In this document: positions 48,890 to 60,915 of the stretch, in pieces
Layout of the letters: each line of letters opens with the position of its first letter
How positions within the stretch are numbered: the stretch's first letter is position 1
Assembly: GCA_947650365.1 (NCBI GenBank)
Contig: OX393555.1
Span: 80,543,995 to 80,607,994, forward strand
From: Chamaelirium japonicum
Taxonomy: Eukaryota; Streptophyta; Magnoliopsida; Liliales; Melanthiaceae
DNA length: 64,000 nucleotides
Direction of reading: 5' to 3'
Position numbers and translations under genes: made by a program
Notes under the pieces: model-generated
The model's database searches: none
Seen by the model: only the letters and a program-made list of their open reading frames with translations
What the model was told of the DNA's origin: nothing

Positions 48890-51800
48890 TTTATACGACC
48901 CTTTTAGGGTAAGGCATATTTGATGGCTTTCTCTCTCTCCCATCTTACAACACGTTATCAGCACGAACATATCGATCCCAACCGACCAGTCACAAGAAAA
49001 CGAAGAGAGAAACAAAGACAGAATAGAGAAGAAGAAAGAAGAGAACAAAGAAATAAACAAAGATAGAAGTGAGAAGAATTCCTGCTCCAGTCCAAAACTG
49101 CATAGAAGAGAAAAAAAAAAAAAAAGAGAACAGAGAGATAAATAAAGAGAGAAGAAATCCTACACCAGTCCATTGGCCACAGGTATAGGTGTGAAATCTA
49201 AATTCAAAAACTCTACTTCTGTCTTCATTTCTCTCTCCGTTTTCTTGGGACTGGTCAGATAGGCTCGACATGTTCGTGCTGATAATCTGTTGTGAGATAG
49301 GACAAAGAGAGACCCATCAAATGTGCCCCACCATAAAGGAGTCGTATAAATATTAAGAAGTGGAGTTTTAGAATTTAGATTCCTACTTACTTCATACCTA
49401 TACTCGTAGCCAATGGACTGGAGTAGGGCTTCTTCTCTCTTCTCTCTTTATTTACCTCTCCATTCTCTTCTCTTTTCTTCTCCCTCTTCTTCTCTCTTTT
49501 GTCTTTGTTTTTTTCTCTGTTTTCTTGCGACTGGTCGGCTGGGCTCGATATGTTCGTGCTGATAATGTGTTGTGAGAAGAGATAAGAAGAGAGAAGAGAA
49601 CGGAGAGATAAACGAAGAGAGAATAGAGAAGAAGTCATGCTCTAGTCCATTCGTCATGGGTATAGGTATGAAGTAAGAAGGAATCTAAATTCCAAAACTC
49701 TATTTCTCAATATTATAATTAAATCTCCACGTTCTCTTCTTTCTTCTCCCATGGATTAGGATTTCCCATAGATTGCTTAGGCCCTAAGTAAGCTTACCTT
49801 ATAAATAATATACGACCCCTTTAGGGTGGGGCTTATTTGATGGCTCTCTCTTTCTCCTATCTCATAACACGTTATCAGCACGAATATATCGAGCCCAGCC
49901 GATCAGTCGTAAGAAAATGGAGAGAGAAACGAATACAGAGGAGAGAATAAGAGAGAAGAGAACAGAGATATAAACGAAGATAGAAGAGAGAAGAAGTCCT
50001 GCTCAAGTCCATTGACCACGGGTATAGGTGTGAAATAAGAAGGAATCAAAATTCCAAAACTCCACTTCTCAATAAAGTAATTAAATCTTTCTATTTTCTT
50101 CTCTCTTCTCCCATAGATTAGGGTTTCCAATAGATTACTTAGGCCCTAAGCAAGCGTACCTTATAAATAATATACGGCCCCTTTAGGGTGGGGCATATTT
50201 GAGGGCGCTCACTTTCTCCTATCTCATAATACATTATCAGCACGAACATGTCGAGCCCAGCCGACCAATTACAAGAAAATGGAGAGAGAAATGAAAACAA
50301 AAAAGAGAGAAGAAAAGGGAAGAGAACGAAGAGATAAACAAAGAGAGAAGAGATAAGAAGTCCTGCTCTAGTCGATTGGCCACAAGTATAGGTGTGAAGT
50401 AAGAAGGAATCTCAATTCCAAAACTCCACAGAAGAGAGAGAAGAGAATAGAGAGATAAATAAAGAGAGAATAGAGAAGAAGTCCTGCTCCAGTTCATTGG
50501 CCACGGGTATAGGTGTGAAGTAAGAAGGAATATAAATTTAAAAACTCCACTTCTGTCTTCGTTTCTCTCTCCATTTTCTTACGACTAGTCGGATGGGCTC
50601 GACATGTTCGTGCTGATAACGTGTTATAAGATGGGAGAAAGAGAAAGTATCAAACGTGCCCTACCTTAAAGGGGTCATATATTATTTATAGGGTAAGCTT
50701 ACTTAGGGCCTAAGCAATCTATGAGAAACCCAAATCCATGGGAGAAGATAGAAAAGAACGGAGAAATAAAATAAAATAGAAGAGAGAAGAAGTCCTGCTC
50801 TAATCAATTGGCCACGAGTATAGGTGTAAAGTTAGAAAGAATCTAAATTCCAAAACTCCACTTATGTCTTCATTTTCTCTCTGTTTTTTTGTGACTGGTC
50901 GGCTGGGCTTGACATGTTCATGCTGATAATGTCTTGTAAGATGGGAGAAAGAGAGAGTCAAACGTTCCCCATCCTAAGGGGGTCGTATATTATTTATAAG
51001 GTAAGATTACTTAGGGCCTAAGCAATCTATTGGAAACCCTAATCCATATGAGAGATAAAGAAAAGAATGGAGAGATTTAATTATATTATTGAGAAATAAA
51101 ATTTTGGAATTTAGGTTCCTTCTTACTTCGTACCTATATCCGTGGTAAATGGACATAAGCATGACTTCTTCTCTCTTATCTCTTCGTTTATCTTTCTGTT
51201 CTCTTCTCTCTTCTTCTCTTTTCTCACAACACGTTATCAGCATGAACATATCGACCCTAACCGACCAGTCGTAAAAAATCGAAGAGATAAACGAAGATCG
51301 AAGAGAGAGAAGAAGAGAGAAAAAAACGGAAAGATAAATGAAGAGAGAAGAGAGAAGAAGACTTGCTCCAGTATATTGGCCACGGGTATAGCCAGTGTAT
51401 TGGCCACGGGTATAGGTGTGATGTAAGAATGAATCTAAAATCCAAAACTCCACTTCTCAATATTTATACGACCCCTTTAAGGTAGGGCACGTTTGACGGC
51501 TCTATCTTTGTCTCATCTCACAATACATTACCAGCATGAATATTTCGAGCTTAACCAACCAGTCACAAGAAAACGGAGAGATAAACAAAGACAGAAGAGA
51601 TAGAAAAAGAAAGAAGAGACCAGAGAGATAAACAAAGAGAGAAAAGAGAAGAAGTCCAGCTCTATTCCATTGACCACGGTATAGGTGTGAAGTAAGAAAG
51701 AATCAGATAACGTGTTATAAGATGGGAGAAAGAGAGAGCCGTCAAACATGCCCCATCCAAAATGGGTCGTATATTATTTATGGTGTAAGCTTACTTAGGG

Positions 51801-52508
51801 CCTAAGCAATCTATAGAAAACCCTAATACATGGAAGAAGAGAGAAGAGCATGGAGAGATTATAATTATATTATTAAGAAGTGGAGTTTTGGAATTTAGAT
51901 TCCTTCTTACTTCACACCTATACCCATGGCAAATGGATTAGAGCAGGACTTCTTCTCTCTTCTCTCTTCGTTTATCTCTCTGTTCTCTTCTCTCTTCTTC
52001 TCTCTTCTCACAACACGTTATCAGCACGAATATGTCGAGCCCAGCCGACCAGTCATAAAAAAACAAAGAAAAAATGAAGATAGAAGTAAGAGAGAAATAA
52101 AGATAGAAGAGAAAGAAGAAGAGGGAAAAGAATTGAGAGATAAACGAAGAGAGAAGAGAGAAGAAGTCCTGCTCTAGTCTATTGGCCACGGGTATAGGTG
52201 TGAAGTAGAAAGGAATCTAAATTCCAAAACTCCATAGAAGATTGTGAAGAAGAAAGAAGAAACAATGAGATAAATAAAGAGAGAAGAAGTCTTACTCTAG
52301 TTCATTATCCATCGTCGGATCTCTCCCCTGGAATAGGGTTTCCCATAGATTGTTGAGGCCCTAAGTAAGCTTACCCTATAAATAATATAAAGGGTAGGGC
52401 ATATTTGACGGCTCTCCCTTTCTCCCATCTTACAACACGTTATCAGTATAAACATATCGAGCCTAACCGTTAAATAATTCATTTATCTCTCCCTTCTCTT
52501 CTCTCTTC
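48890..52508. repeat. Segmental duplication D1, far copy
   Basis: 48890-51450 matches 2880-4995, and 49827-52508 matches 1-2670, so this copy spans both relations. Shared markers include CCCACCATAAAGG near 49329 (near 3268 in copy 2), GCGCTCACTTTCT near 50205, AAGTCCAGCTCTATTCCATT near 51653 and TATTTATGGTGTAAGCTTAC near 51774. The doubled text CCAGTGTATTGGCCACGGGT near 51390 is a small local tandem not seen in the near copies. Its right end abuts the palindrome. Confidence 0.85.
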
Positions 52509-53087
52509 TCATAAACATGCCCCTTTAGGATAGGGCATATTTGACGGCTCTCTCTTTCTCCCATCTCATAATACTTTATCAGTACGAACCTGTCGAGCCC
52601 AGCCGACCAGTTATAAGAAAATAGAGAGAGAAACGAAGACAAAAAAGAGAGAAGAAGAGAAAAGAGAACAGAGAGATAAACAATAAGAGAAGAGAGAAGA
52701 AGACCTGCTCCAGTCTATTGGCCACGAGTATAGGTGTCAAATAAGAAGGAATCTAAATTCCAAAACTCTACTTCTCAATAATATAATTAAGTCTCTTCGT
52801 TCTCTTCTTTCTTCTCCCATTGATTAGGGTTTTCCATAGATAGCTTAGGCCCTAAGTAAGCATACTCTATAAATAATATATAACCCCTTTAGATGGGGCA
52901 CGTTTGATAACTTTCTTTTTCTTCCATCTTACAATATGTTATCAGCACGAATATATCGAGCCCAGTCGATCAATCACAAGAAAACTAAGAGAGAAACGAA
53001 GACAAAAGAGAGAGAAGAAGAGAGCAAAGAACAGAGATATAAACGAAGATAGAAGAGAAAATAAGTCCTACTCTAATTCATTGCCAT

Positions 53088-53182
53088 CCGATCGAACGAT
53101 CTCATAACAGTTAAATTGTTTTAAAATTTTTCAAAGAAAAATATAAATTAATTTTGTTAAAAAAAATTCATTGATAACCGAT
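53088..53182 (-). repeat. Short remnant of the AT module edge (left arm copy)
   Basis: GCCATCCGATCGAACGATCT ... AAAATTCATTGATAACCGAT. It is the inverted partner of 58590-58692. Confidence 0.65.
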
Positions 53183-53310
53183 TGAGAGAAGAAGAGAGAA
53201 GAGAATGATGAGATAAACGAAAAGATAAGAGAGAAGAAGTCCTACTCTAGTCCATTCGCCACAGGTATAGGTGTGAAGTAAGAAGAATCTAAATTCCAAA
53301 ACTCTACTTC

Positions 53311-54203
53311 TCAATAGAAAAATCCCAAAGTTATTATGATTATCATAGTAATGTTATTATAATTTTTTTAATTAAATTAATTATTTATTTACTTATTAAA
53401 TAATTTAATAATTATATTTTTGGTAAATTAATTAATTTATTTAATTACTTAATTATCTCGTTATTTAATAAAATTAATTATTTTATTTATTTATTATTAG
53501 TATATTATTAGATAATGATTTAATTATATATTTAATTTATTAATACTTTTTATTAGTTATTTCTATAATTATTATTTTATTTTAAAATAATTAAATAATT
53601 AGTCAATAATTTAAATAGTTAAAAACTTATTTAGTTAAAACTATATTAAACAGATAATTTGTTTATAGGAATAAGTAATTTAATTATTAAATTAATTTAT
53701 AGTTAAATAAACAATATTTTAAATTAATTATTATATAATTAAAAAATTATTTTATTAAATTATAAAATATTAAATTAAATAAAAAAATTAATTATTTAGT
53801 TAAGTAAAAAAATAAAATAATAATTTAATAACTATTTACTTATTATTTAAATAATTAGTTAATTTTTTGAATATATAATTAATAAAATATTTTTTTAAAT
53901 AACTTAATATTTTTTAAATAATCAAATAAATATTTATTTATTTTAATATTTAAATAATATATAAATTATTTAAATAATTTATTTATATAGATAATTAAAT
54001 ATTTTTTTAATTATTTAATTATTTAACTATTTAATTTATTAAACTAATTAAATTAATTAAATAATAGGAAGTAAAGAAGGAAGATGAGGCACACCTGAAT
54101 TTTTTGCTTTAGAATAATTTATATTTTTCTTTAAAAAAATTTAAAACAGTACAAATGCTATGAGATCGTTCGATCGGATGGCTATCCATCGTCGGATCTC
54201 TCC
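53311..54203 (+). repeat. Major AT-rich module in promoter orientation (left arm)
   Basis: It begins TCAATAGAAAAATCCCAAAG and ends GCTATGAGATCGTTCGATCG, GATGGCTATCCATCGTCGGA. The telo-box and TATA segment follow at 54206-54260 (here CTACAAATAATA in place of CTATAAATA). It is the inverted partner of 57568-58463. Confidence 0.8.
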
Positions 54204-55830
54204 CATGGATTAAGGTTTCCCATAGATTGCTTAGGCTCTAAGTAAGCTTAACCTACAAATAATATACGACCCCTTTGGGGTGGGGCACGTTTGACGTCTC
54301 TACTCCACTTCTTAATAATATAATTATATCTCTCAGTTTTCTTCTATCTTCTCCTATGGATTAGGGTTTTGCATAGATGTCTTAGGTCCTAAGTAAGCTT
54401 ACCCTATAAATAATATACGACTCCTTTAGGGTGGGGCACGTTTGATGACTCTCGCTTTCTCTAGTCTCACAACAAGTTATCAGCACGAACATATCGAGCC
54501 CAGCCGACCAGTCGTAAGAAAACGGAGAGAGAAACAAAGACAGAAGTGGAGTTTTAGAATTTAGATTCTTTCTTAGTTCATACTTATACCCATGGTCAAT
54601 GGACTAGAGCATGACTTCTTCTCTCTTATCTCTTTGTTTATCTCTTCGTTCTCTTTCCTCTGTCTTTGTTTCTCTCTCTATTTTCTTACGACTGGTCGAT
54701 TGGGCTCGACATGTTCGTACTGATAACGTGTTGTGAGATTGGAGAAAGAAAGAGCCATCAAATATGCCCAACCCTAAAAGGGTTGTATAAATATTGAGAA
54801 ATTGAGATTTGGAATTTAGATTCCTTCTTACTTCACACCTATACTCATGGCTAATGAACTGGAGCAGGATTTCTTCTCCCTTCGTTTATTTTTTCATTCT
54901 CTTCTCTCTTCTTCTCTCTTCTGTCTTTGTTTCTTTCTTCGTTTTCTCTTCTCTCTTCTTCTCTCTCTTTTGTTTTTGTTTCTCTCTCCGTTTTCACTTG
55001 ACTGGTAGGCTGGGCTCAATATGTTCATTCTGATAACGTGTTATGAGGTGGAAGAAAGAGAGAGTAGTTAAACGTGTCCTACCCTAAAGGGGTCATATAA
55101 ATATTAAGAAATGAAGTTTTGTAATTTAGATTCTTTCTTACTTCACACCTATACCCATGGCCAATGGACTGGAGCAGGACTTATTCTCTTTTCGTACTGA
55201 TAATATTACTATAATTTTTTTAATTAAATTAATTATTTAATTAAAACAAAGAGAGTTTTGGAATTTACTATAATAATTATAATAACTTTGAGATGATGCT
55301 ATTGAGAAGTGGAGTTTTGGAATTTAGATTTATTCTTACTTCACACTTATACCTATGGCGAATTGACTGGAGCAGTATTTCTTTTCTCTTCTCTCTTTGT
55401 TTATCTCTCCGTTCTTTTCTCTTTTCTATCTTCGTTTCTCTCTTCGTTTTCTTGTGACTGGTCAGCTGGGCTCGACATGTTCATGCTGATAATGAATTGT
55501 GAGATGGGAAAAGAGAGATCCAACAAACATGCCCCACCCTAAAGGGGTCGTATTTATTTATAGGGCAAGCTTACTTAAGGCCTAAGCAATCTATGGGAAA
55601 CCCTAATCCATAGGAGAATTGAGAAGAGAATGGAGATATTTAATTATATTATTGAGAAGTGGAGTTTTGAAATTTAGATTCCTTCTTACTTCACTCCTAT
55701 ACCAGTGGCGAATGGACTGGAGTAAGACTTTTTTTCTCTTCTCTCTTTAATATTCTCTCCGTTCCCTTCTCTCTTCTTCTCTCTTCTCACAACACGTTAT
55801 CAGCACGAATGTGTCGAGCCCAACCGATCA

Positions 55831-55969
55831 GTCACAAGATAACAATGAGCCGTCAAACATGCCCCACCCTAAAGGGGTACTATTAATATTGAGAAGTGGA
55901 GTTTTGGAATTTAGATTCCTTTTCACTTCATACCTATACCCGTAGCCAATAGACACGTTCGTACTGATC
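55831..55969. repeat. Palindrome spacer
   Basis: About 130 bp between the arms. From 55841 it matches 26128-26235 in direct orientation (CGTCAAACATGCCCCACC then GGGGTACTATTAATATTGAG), so it is the first part of D3 copy B. It ends CAATAGACACGTTCGTACTG, where the sequence jumps to a point about 0.4 kb further on in D3 copy A; the right arm begins at that same jump. Confidence 0.75.
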
Positions 55970-56469
55970 GGCTGGGCTTGACACGTTCGTGCTGATAACG
56001 TGTTGTGAGAAGAGAGAAGGAAACGGAGAGAATATTAAAGAGAGAAGAGAAAAAAAGTCTTACTCCAGTCCATTCGCCACTGGTATAGGAGTGAAGTAAG
56101 AAGGAATCTAAATTTCAAAACTCCACTTCTCAATAATATAATTAAATATCTCCATTCTCTTCTCTATTCTCCTATGGATTAGGGTTTCCCATAGATTGCT
56201 TAGGCCTTAAGTAAGCTTGCCCTATAAATAAATACGACCCCTTTAGGGTGGGGCATGTTTGTTGGATCTCTCTTTTCCCATCTCACAATTTGTTATCAGT
56301 ATGAACATGTCGAGCCCAGCTGACCAGTCACAAGAAAACGAAGACAGAAAAGAGAAAAGAACGGAGAGATAAAAAAAGAGTGAAGAGAAAAGAAATACTG
56401 CTCCAGTCAATTCGCCATAGGTATAAGTGTGAAGTAAGAATAAATCTAAATTCCAAAACTCCACTTTTC

Positions 56470-56578
56470 AATAGCATCATCTCAAAGTTATTATAATTAT
56501 CATAGTAAATTCCAAAACTCTCTTTGTTTTAATTAAATAATTAATTTAATTAAAAAAATTATAGTAATATTATCAGTA
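56470..56578 (+). repeat. Foldback-derived short AT element, D3 copy B
   Basis: TCAATAGCATCATCTCAAAG ... ATTATAGTAATATTATCAGT. It is the partner of 27195-27300; the inverted partner in the left arm is at about 55195-55303. Confidence 0.65.
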
Positions 56579-57567
56579 CGAAAAGAGAATAAGTCCTGCT
56601 CCAGTCCATTGGCCATGGGTATAGGTGTGAAGTAAGAAAGAATCTAAATTACAAAACTTCATTTCTTAATATTTATATGACCCATTTAGGGTAGGACACG
56701 TTTGACTGCTCTCTCTTTCTTCCACCTCACAACACGTTATTAGAATGAACATATTGAGCCCAGCCTACCATTCAAGTGAAAACGGAGAGAGAAACAAAAA
56801 CAAAAGAGAGAGAAGTAGAGAGAAGAGAAAACGAAGAAAGAAACAAAGACAGAAGAGAGAAGAAGAGAGAAGAGAATGAAAAAATAAACGAAGGGAGAAG
56901 AAATCATGCTCCAGTTTATTAGCCATGAGTATAGGTGTGAAGTAAGAAGGAATCTAAATTCCAAATCTCAACTTCTCAATATTTATACAACCCTTTTAGG
57001 GTTGGGCATATTTGATGGCTCTTTCTTTCTCCAATCTCACAACACGTTATCAGTACGAACATGTCGAGCCCAATCGACCAGTCGTAAGAAAATAGAGAGA
57101 GAAACAAAGACAGAGGAAAGAGAACGGAGAGATAAACAAAGAGATAAGAGAGAAGAAGTCATGCTCTAGTCCATTGACCATGGGTATAAGTATGAACTAA
57201 GAAAGAATCTAAATTCTAAAACTCCACTTCTGTCTTCGTTTCTCTCTCCGTTTTCTTATGACTGTTCGGCTGGGCTCGATATGTTCGTGCTGATAACTTG
57301 TTGTGAGACTAGAGAAAGCGAGAGTCATCAAACGTGCCCCACCCTAAAGGAGTCGTATATTATTTATAGGGTAAGCTTACTTAGGACCTAAGACATCTAT
57401 GGAAAACCCTAATCCATAGGAGAAGATAGAAGAGAACTGAGAGATATAATTATATTATTAAGAAGTGGAGTAGAGACGTCAAACGTGCCCCACCCCAAAG
57501 GGGTCGTATATTATTTGTAGGTTAAGTTTACTTAGAGCCAAACCAATCTATGGTAAACCTTAATCCA

Positions 57568-58463
57568 TGGGAGAGATCCGACGATGGATAGCCATCCGAT
57601 CGAACGATCTCATAGCATTTGTACTATTTTAAATTTTTTTAAAGAAAAATATAAATTATTCTAAAGCAAAAAATTCAGGTATGCCTCATCTTCCTTCTTT
57701 ACTTCCTATTATTTAATTAATTTAATTAGTTTAATATATTAAATAGTTAAATAATTAAATAATTAAAAAAATATTTAATTATCTATATAAATAAATTATA
57801 TAAATAATTTATTTATTATTTAAATATTAAAATAAATAAATATTTATTTGATTATTTAAAAAAATATTAAGTTATTTTAAAAAATATTTTATTAATTATA
57901 TTTTCAAATAATTAACTAATTATTTAAATAATAAGTGAATAGTTATTAAATTATTATTTTATTTTTTTACTTAACTAAATAATTAATTTTTTCATTTAAT
58001 TTAATATTTTATATTTTAATAAAATAATTTTTTAATTATATAATAATTAATTTAAAATATTGTTTATTTAACTATAAATTAATTTAATAATTAAATTACT
58101 TATTCCTATAAACAAATTATCTGTTTAATATAGGTTTAACTAAATAAGTTTTTAACTATTTAAATTATTGACTAATTATTTAATTATTTTAAAATAAAAT
58201 ATTAATTATAGAAATAACTAATAAAAAGAATTAATAAATTATTTATATAATTAAATCATTATTTAATAATATACTAATAATAAATAAATAAAATAATAAA
58301 TTTCATTAAATAACTAGATAATTAAGTAATTGAATAAATTAATTAATTTACCAAAAATATAATTATTAAATTATTTAATAAGTAAATAAATAATTAATTT
58401 AATTAAAAAAATTATAATAACATTACTATGATAATCATAATAACTTTGGGATTTTTCTATTGA
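57568..58463 (-). repeat. Major AT-rich module, D3-B and palindrome right arm
   Basis: The left edge is GAGAGATCCGACGATGGATA and the right edge is ACTATGATAATCATAATAAC, TTTGGGATTTTTCTATTGAG. The right edge shares the GGGATTTTTCTATTGAG variant with the left-arm copy (CTCAATAGAAAAATCCC) but not with 28281-29200, which supports a recent arm-to-arm origin. Confidence 0.8.
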
Positions 58464-60395
58464 GAAGTAGAGTTTTGGAATTTAGATTTTTCTTACTTCA
58501 CACCTATACTTGTGGCGAATGGACTAGAGTAGGACTTCTTCTCTCTTATCTTTTCGTTTATCTCATCATTCTCTTCTCTCTTCTTCTCTCAATCGGTTGT
58601 CAATGAATTTTTTTTAATAAAATTAATTTATATTTTTCTTTGAAAAATTTTAAAACAATTTAACTGTTATGAGATCGTTCGATCGGATGGCAATGAATTA
58701 GAATAGGACTTATTTTCTCTTCTATCTTCGTTTATATCTCTGTTCTCTGCTCTCTTCTTCTCTCTCTTTTGTCTTCGTTTCTCTTTCAGTTTTCTTGTGA
58801 TTGATCGACTGGGCTCGATATATTCGTGCTGATAACGTATTGTAAGATGAGAGAAAAAGAGAGTTGTCAAACGTGCCCCATCTAAAGGGGTCATATATTA
58901 TTTATAGGGTATGCTTACTTAGGGCCTAAGCTATCTATGGAAAACCCTAATCCATGAGAGAAGAAAGAAGAGAACGAAGAGACTTAATTATATTATTGAG
59001 AAGTAGAGTTTTGGAATTTAGATTCCTTCTTATTTGACACCTATACTCGTGGCCAATAGACTGGAGCAGGTCTTCTTCTCTCTTCTCTCATTGTTTATCT
59101 CTCTGTTCTCTTTTCTCTTCTTCTCTCTTTTTTGTCTTCGTTTCTCTCTCTATTTTCTTATAACTGGTCGGCTGGGCTCGACAGGTTCGTACTGATAAAG
59201 TATTATGAGATGGGAGAAAGAGAGAGCCATCAAACATGCCCTATCCTAAAGGGGTCGTATAAATATTGAAAAATAGAGTTTTGGAATTTAGATTTTTTCT
59301 TACTTTATACCTATACCCGTGGCCAATGGACTAGAGCAGGACATCGTCTCTCTTCTGTCTTTGTTTCTCTTTTTGTTTTTTGATGACTGGTTGGCTGGGC
59401 TAGACATGTTCGTGCTGATAATGTTTTGTGAGATAGAAGAAAGAGAGACCCGTCAAATATGCCCTATCCTAAAGGGGTCGTATTTTATTTATAGGGTATA
59501 CTTACTTAGGGTCTAAGCAATCTATGGTAAACCCTAATCCATGGGAGAAGAGAGAAGAGAACGGAGAGATTTAATTATTTTATTAAGAAGTAGAGTTTTA
59601 TAATTTAGATTTCATCTTACTACACATCTATACCCATGGCGAATAGACTAGAGTAGGACTTCTACTCTCTTCTCTATTCGTTTCTCTTTATTTTCTTCTT
59701 TCTTCTTCTCTCTCTTCTATCTTCGTTTCTCTTTCTGTTTTCTAATAACTGGTCGGTTGGGCTCGACATATTCGTACTGATAACGTGTTGTAAGATGGGA
59801 GAAAGGGAGAGCCATCAAACATGCCCCATCCTAATTAGATTTATTCTTATTTTACACCTATACCCATGGCCAATAGGTTGGAGCAGGACTTCTTCTACTT
59901 CTCTCTTCGTTTATCTCCCTATTCTCTTCTTCTTTTTTTTCTCTCTTCTATCTTCCTTTCTCTCTCTGTTTGCTTATGACTGGTCGGCTGGGCTTGACAT
60001 GTTCGTGTTGATAACGTATTGTGTGATAGAAAAAAAGAGAGCCGTTAAATGTGCCCTACCCTAAAGGGGCCATATAAATATTAAGAAGTAGAGTTTTAGA
60101 ATTTAGATTATTTCTTACTTTACACTTATACCTGTGGTGAATGGACTGGAGTAGGACTTCTTCTCTCTTTATTTATCTCTCTGTTCTATTCTTTCTTCTT
60201 CTCTCTCTTTTGTCTTCGTTTCTCTCTTTGTTTTTTTATGACTGGTCGGTTGGGCTCGATATATTCGTGCTGATAATGTGTTGTGAGATGGAAGAAAGAG
60301 AGAGCCATCAAATGTGCTCTACCCTAAAGGGGTCGTATATTATTTATAGGGTAAGCTTACTTAGGGCATAAGAAATCTATGGGAAACCCTAATCC

Positions 60396-60915
60396 ATAGG
60401 AGAGATCCGACGGTAGACAGCTATTCGATCGAATGATCTCATAACAGTTGTAATATTTTAAATTTTTTAAAGAAAAATATTAAATATTTTTAAAGCAAAA
60501 AATTCGGGTGTGCCTCATCTTCCTTCTTTACTTCCTATTATTTAATTAATTTAATTAGTTTAATAAATTAAATAGTTAAATAATTAAATAAATATTTAAT
60601 TATCTATATAACTAAATATTTAAATTATTTATATAATTTATTTAATATTTTAAATATTAAAATAAATAAATATTAATTTGATTATTTAAAAAATTTAAGT
60701 TATTTAAAAAAATATTTTATTATTTATATATTCAAAAAACTAACTTATTATTTAAATAATAAGTAAATAGTTATTAAATTATTATTTTATTTTATTACTT
60801 AATTAAATAATTAATTTTTTATTTATTTTAATTAATATTTTATAATTTAATAAGAAAAATTTAATTAATTAATTATATAATAAATTTATTAAAATTATTA
60901 TTTTTTTAACTATAT
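60396..60915 (-). repeat. Major AT-rich module, partial, D3-B
   Basis: It starts GAGAGATCCGACGGTAGACA and stops at TTTTTTTAACTATATCTTCT, the same truncated form as 31281-31785, so the truncation predates the D3 duplication. Confidence 0.75.

Larger units (their letters stand above)
52512..55830. repeat. Large palindrome, left arm (about 3.3 kb)
   Basis: Read in reverse complement it matches 55970-59255 throughout. The outer end shares CATAATACTTTATCAGTACG then AACCTGTCGAG. The middle shares a whole major AT module plus a short AT remnant. The inner end shares GGTGCTAT/GATGCTATTGAG-type foldback text and CTCCTATACCAGTGGCGAAT. In two sampled stretches (about 250 and 320 bp) I count roughly 1 and 3 percent differences, including small length changes, so it is recent but not identical. 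Confidence 0.9.
55970..59255. repeat. Large palindrome, right arm (about 3.3 kb)
   Basis: This is the reverse-complement partner of 52512-55830. It is also part of D3 copy B, so its sequence exists three times in the window: at about 26680-29990, here, and inverted in the left arm. It resembles the left arm more closely than it resembles the 26.7-30.0 kb copy, which places the inversion event after the D3 duplication. Confidence 0.9.

Noticed and set aside
52512-59255. Palindrome as a pure assembly fold-back artefact
   Set aside because: The arms differ by scattered substitutions and small length changes, and the right arm has an independent homologue at 26.7-30.0 kb. An artefact would give identical arms. 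Single-molecule confirmation is still wanted.
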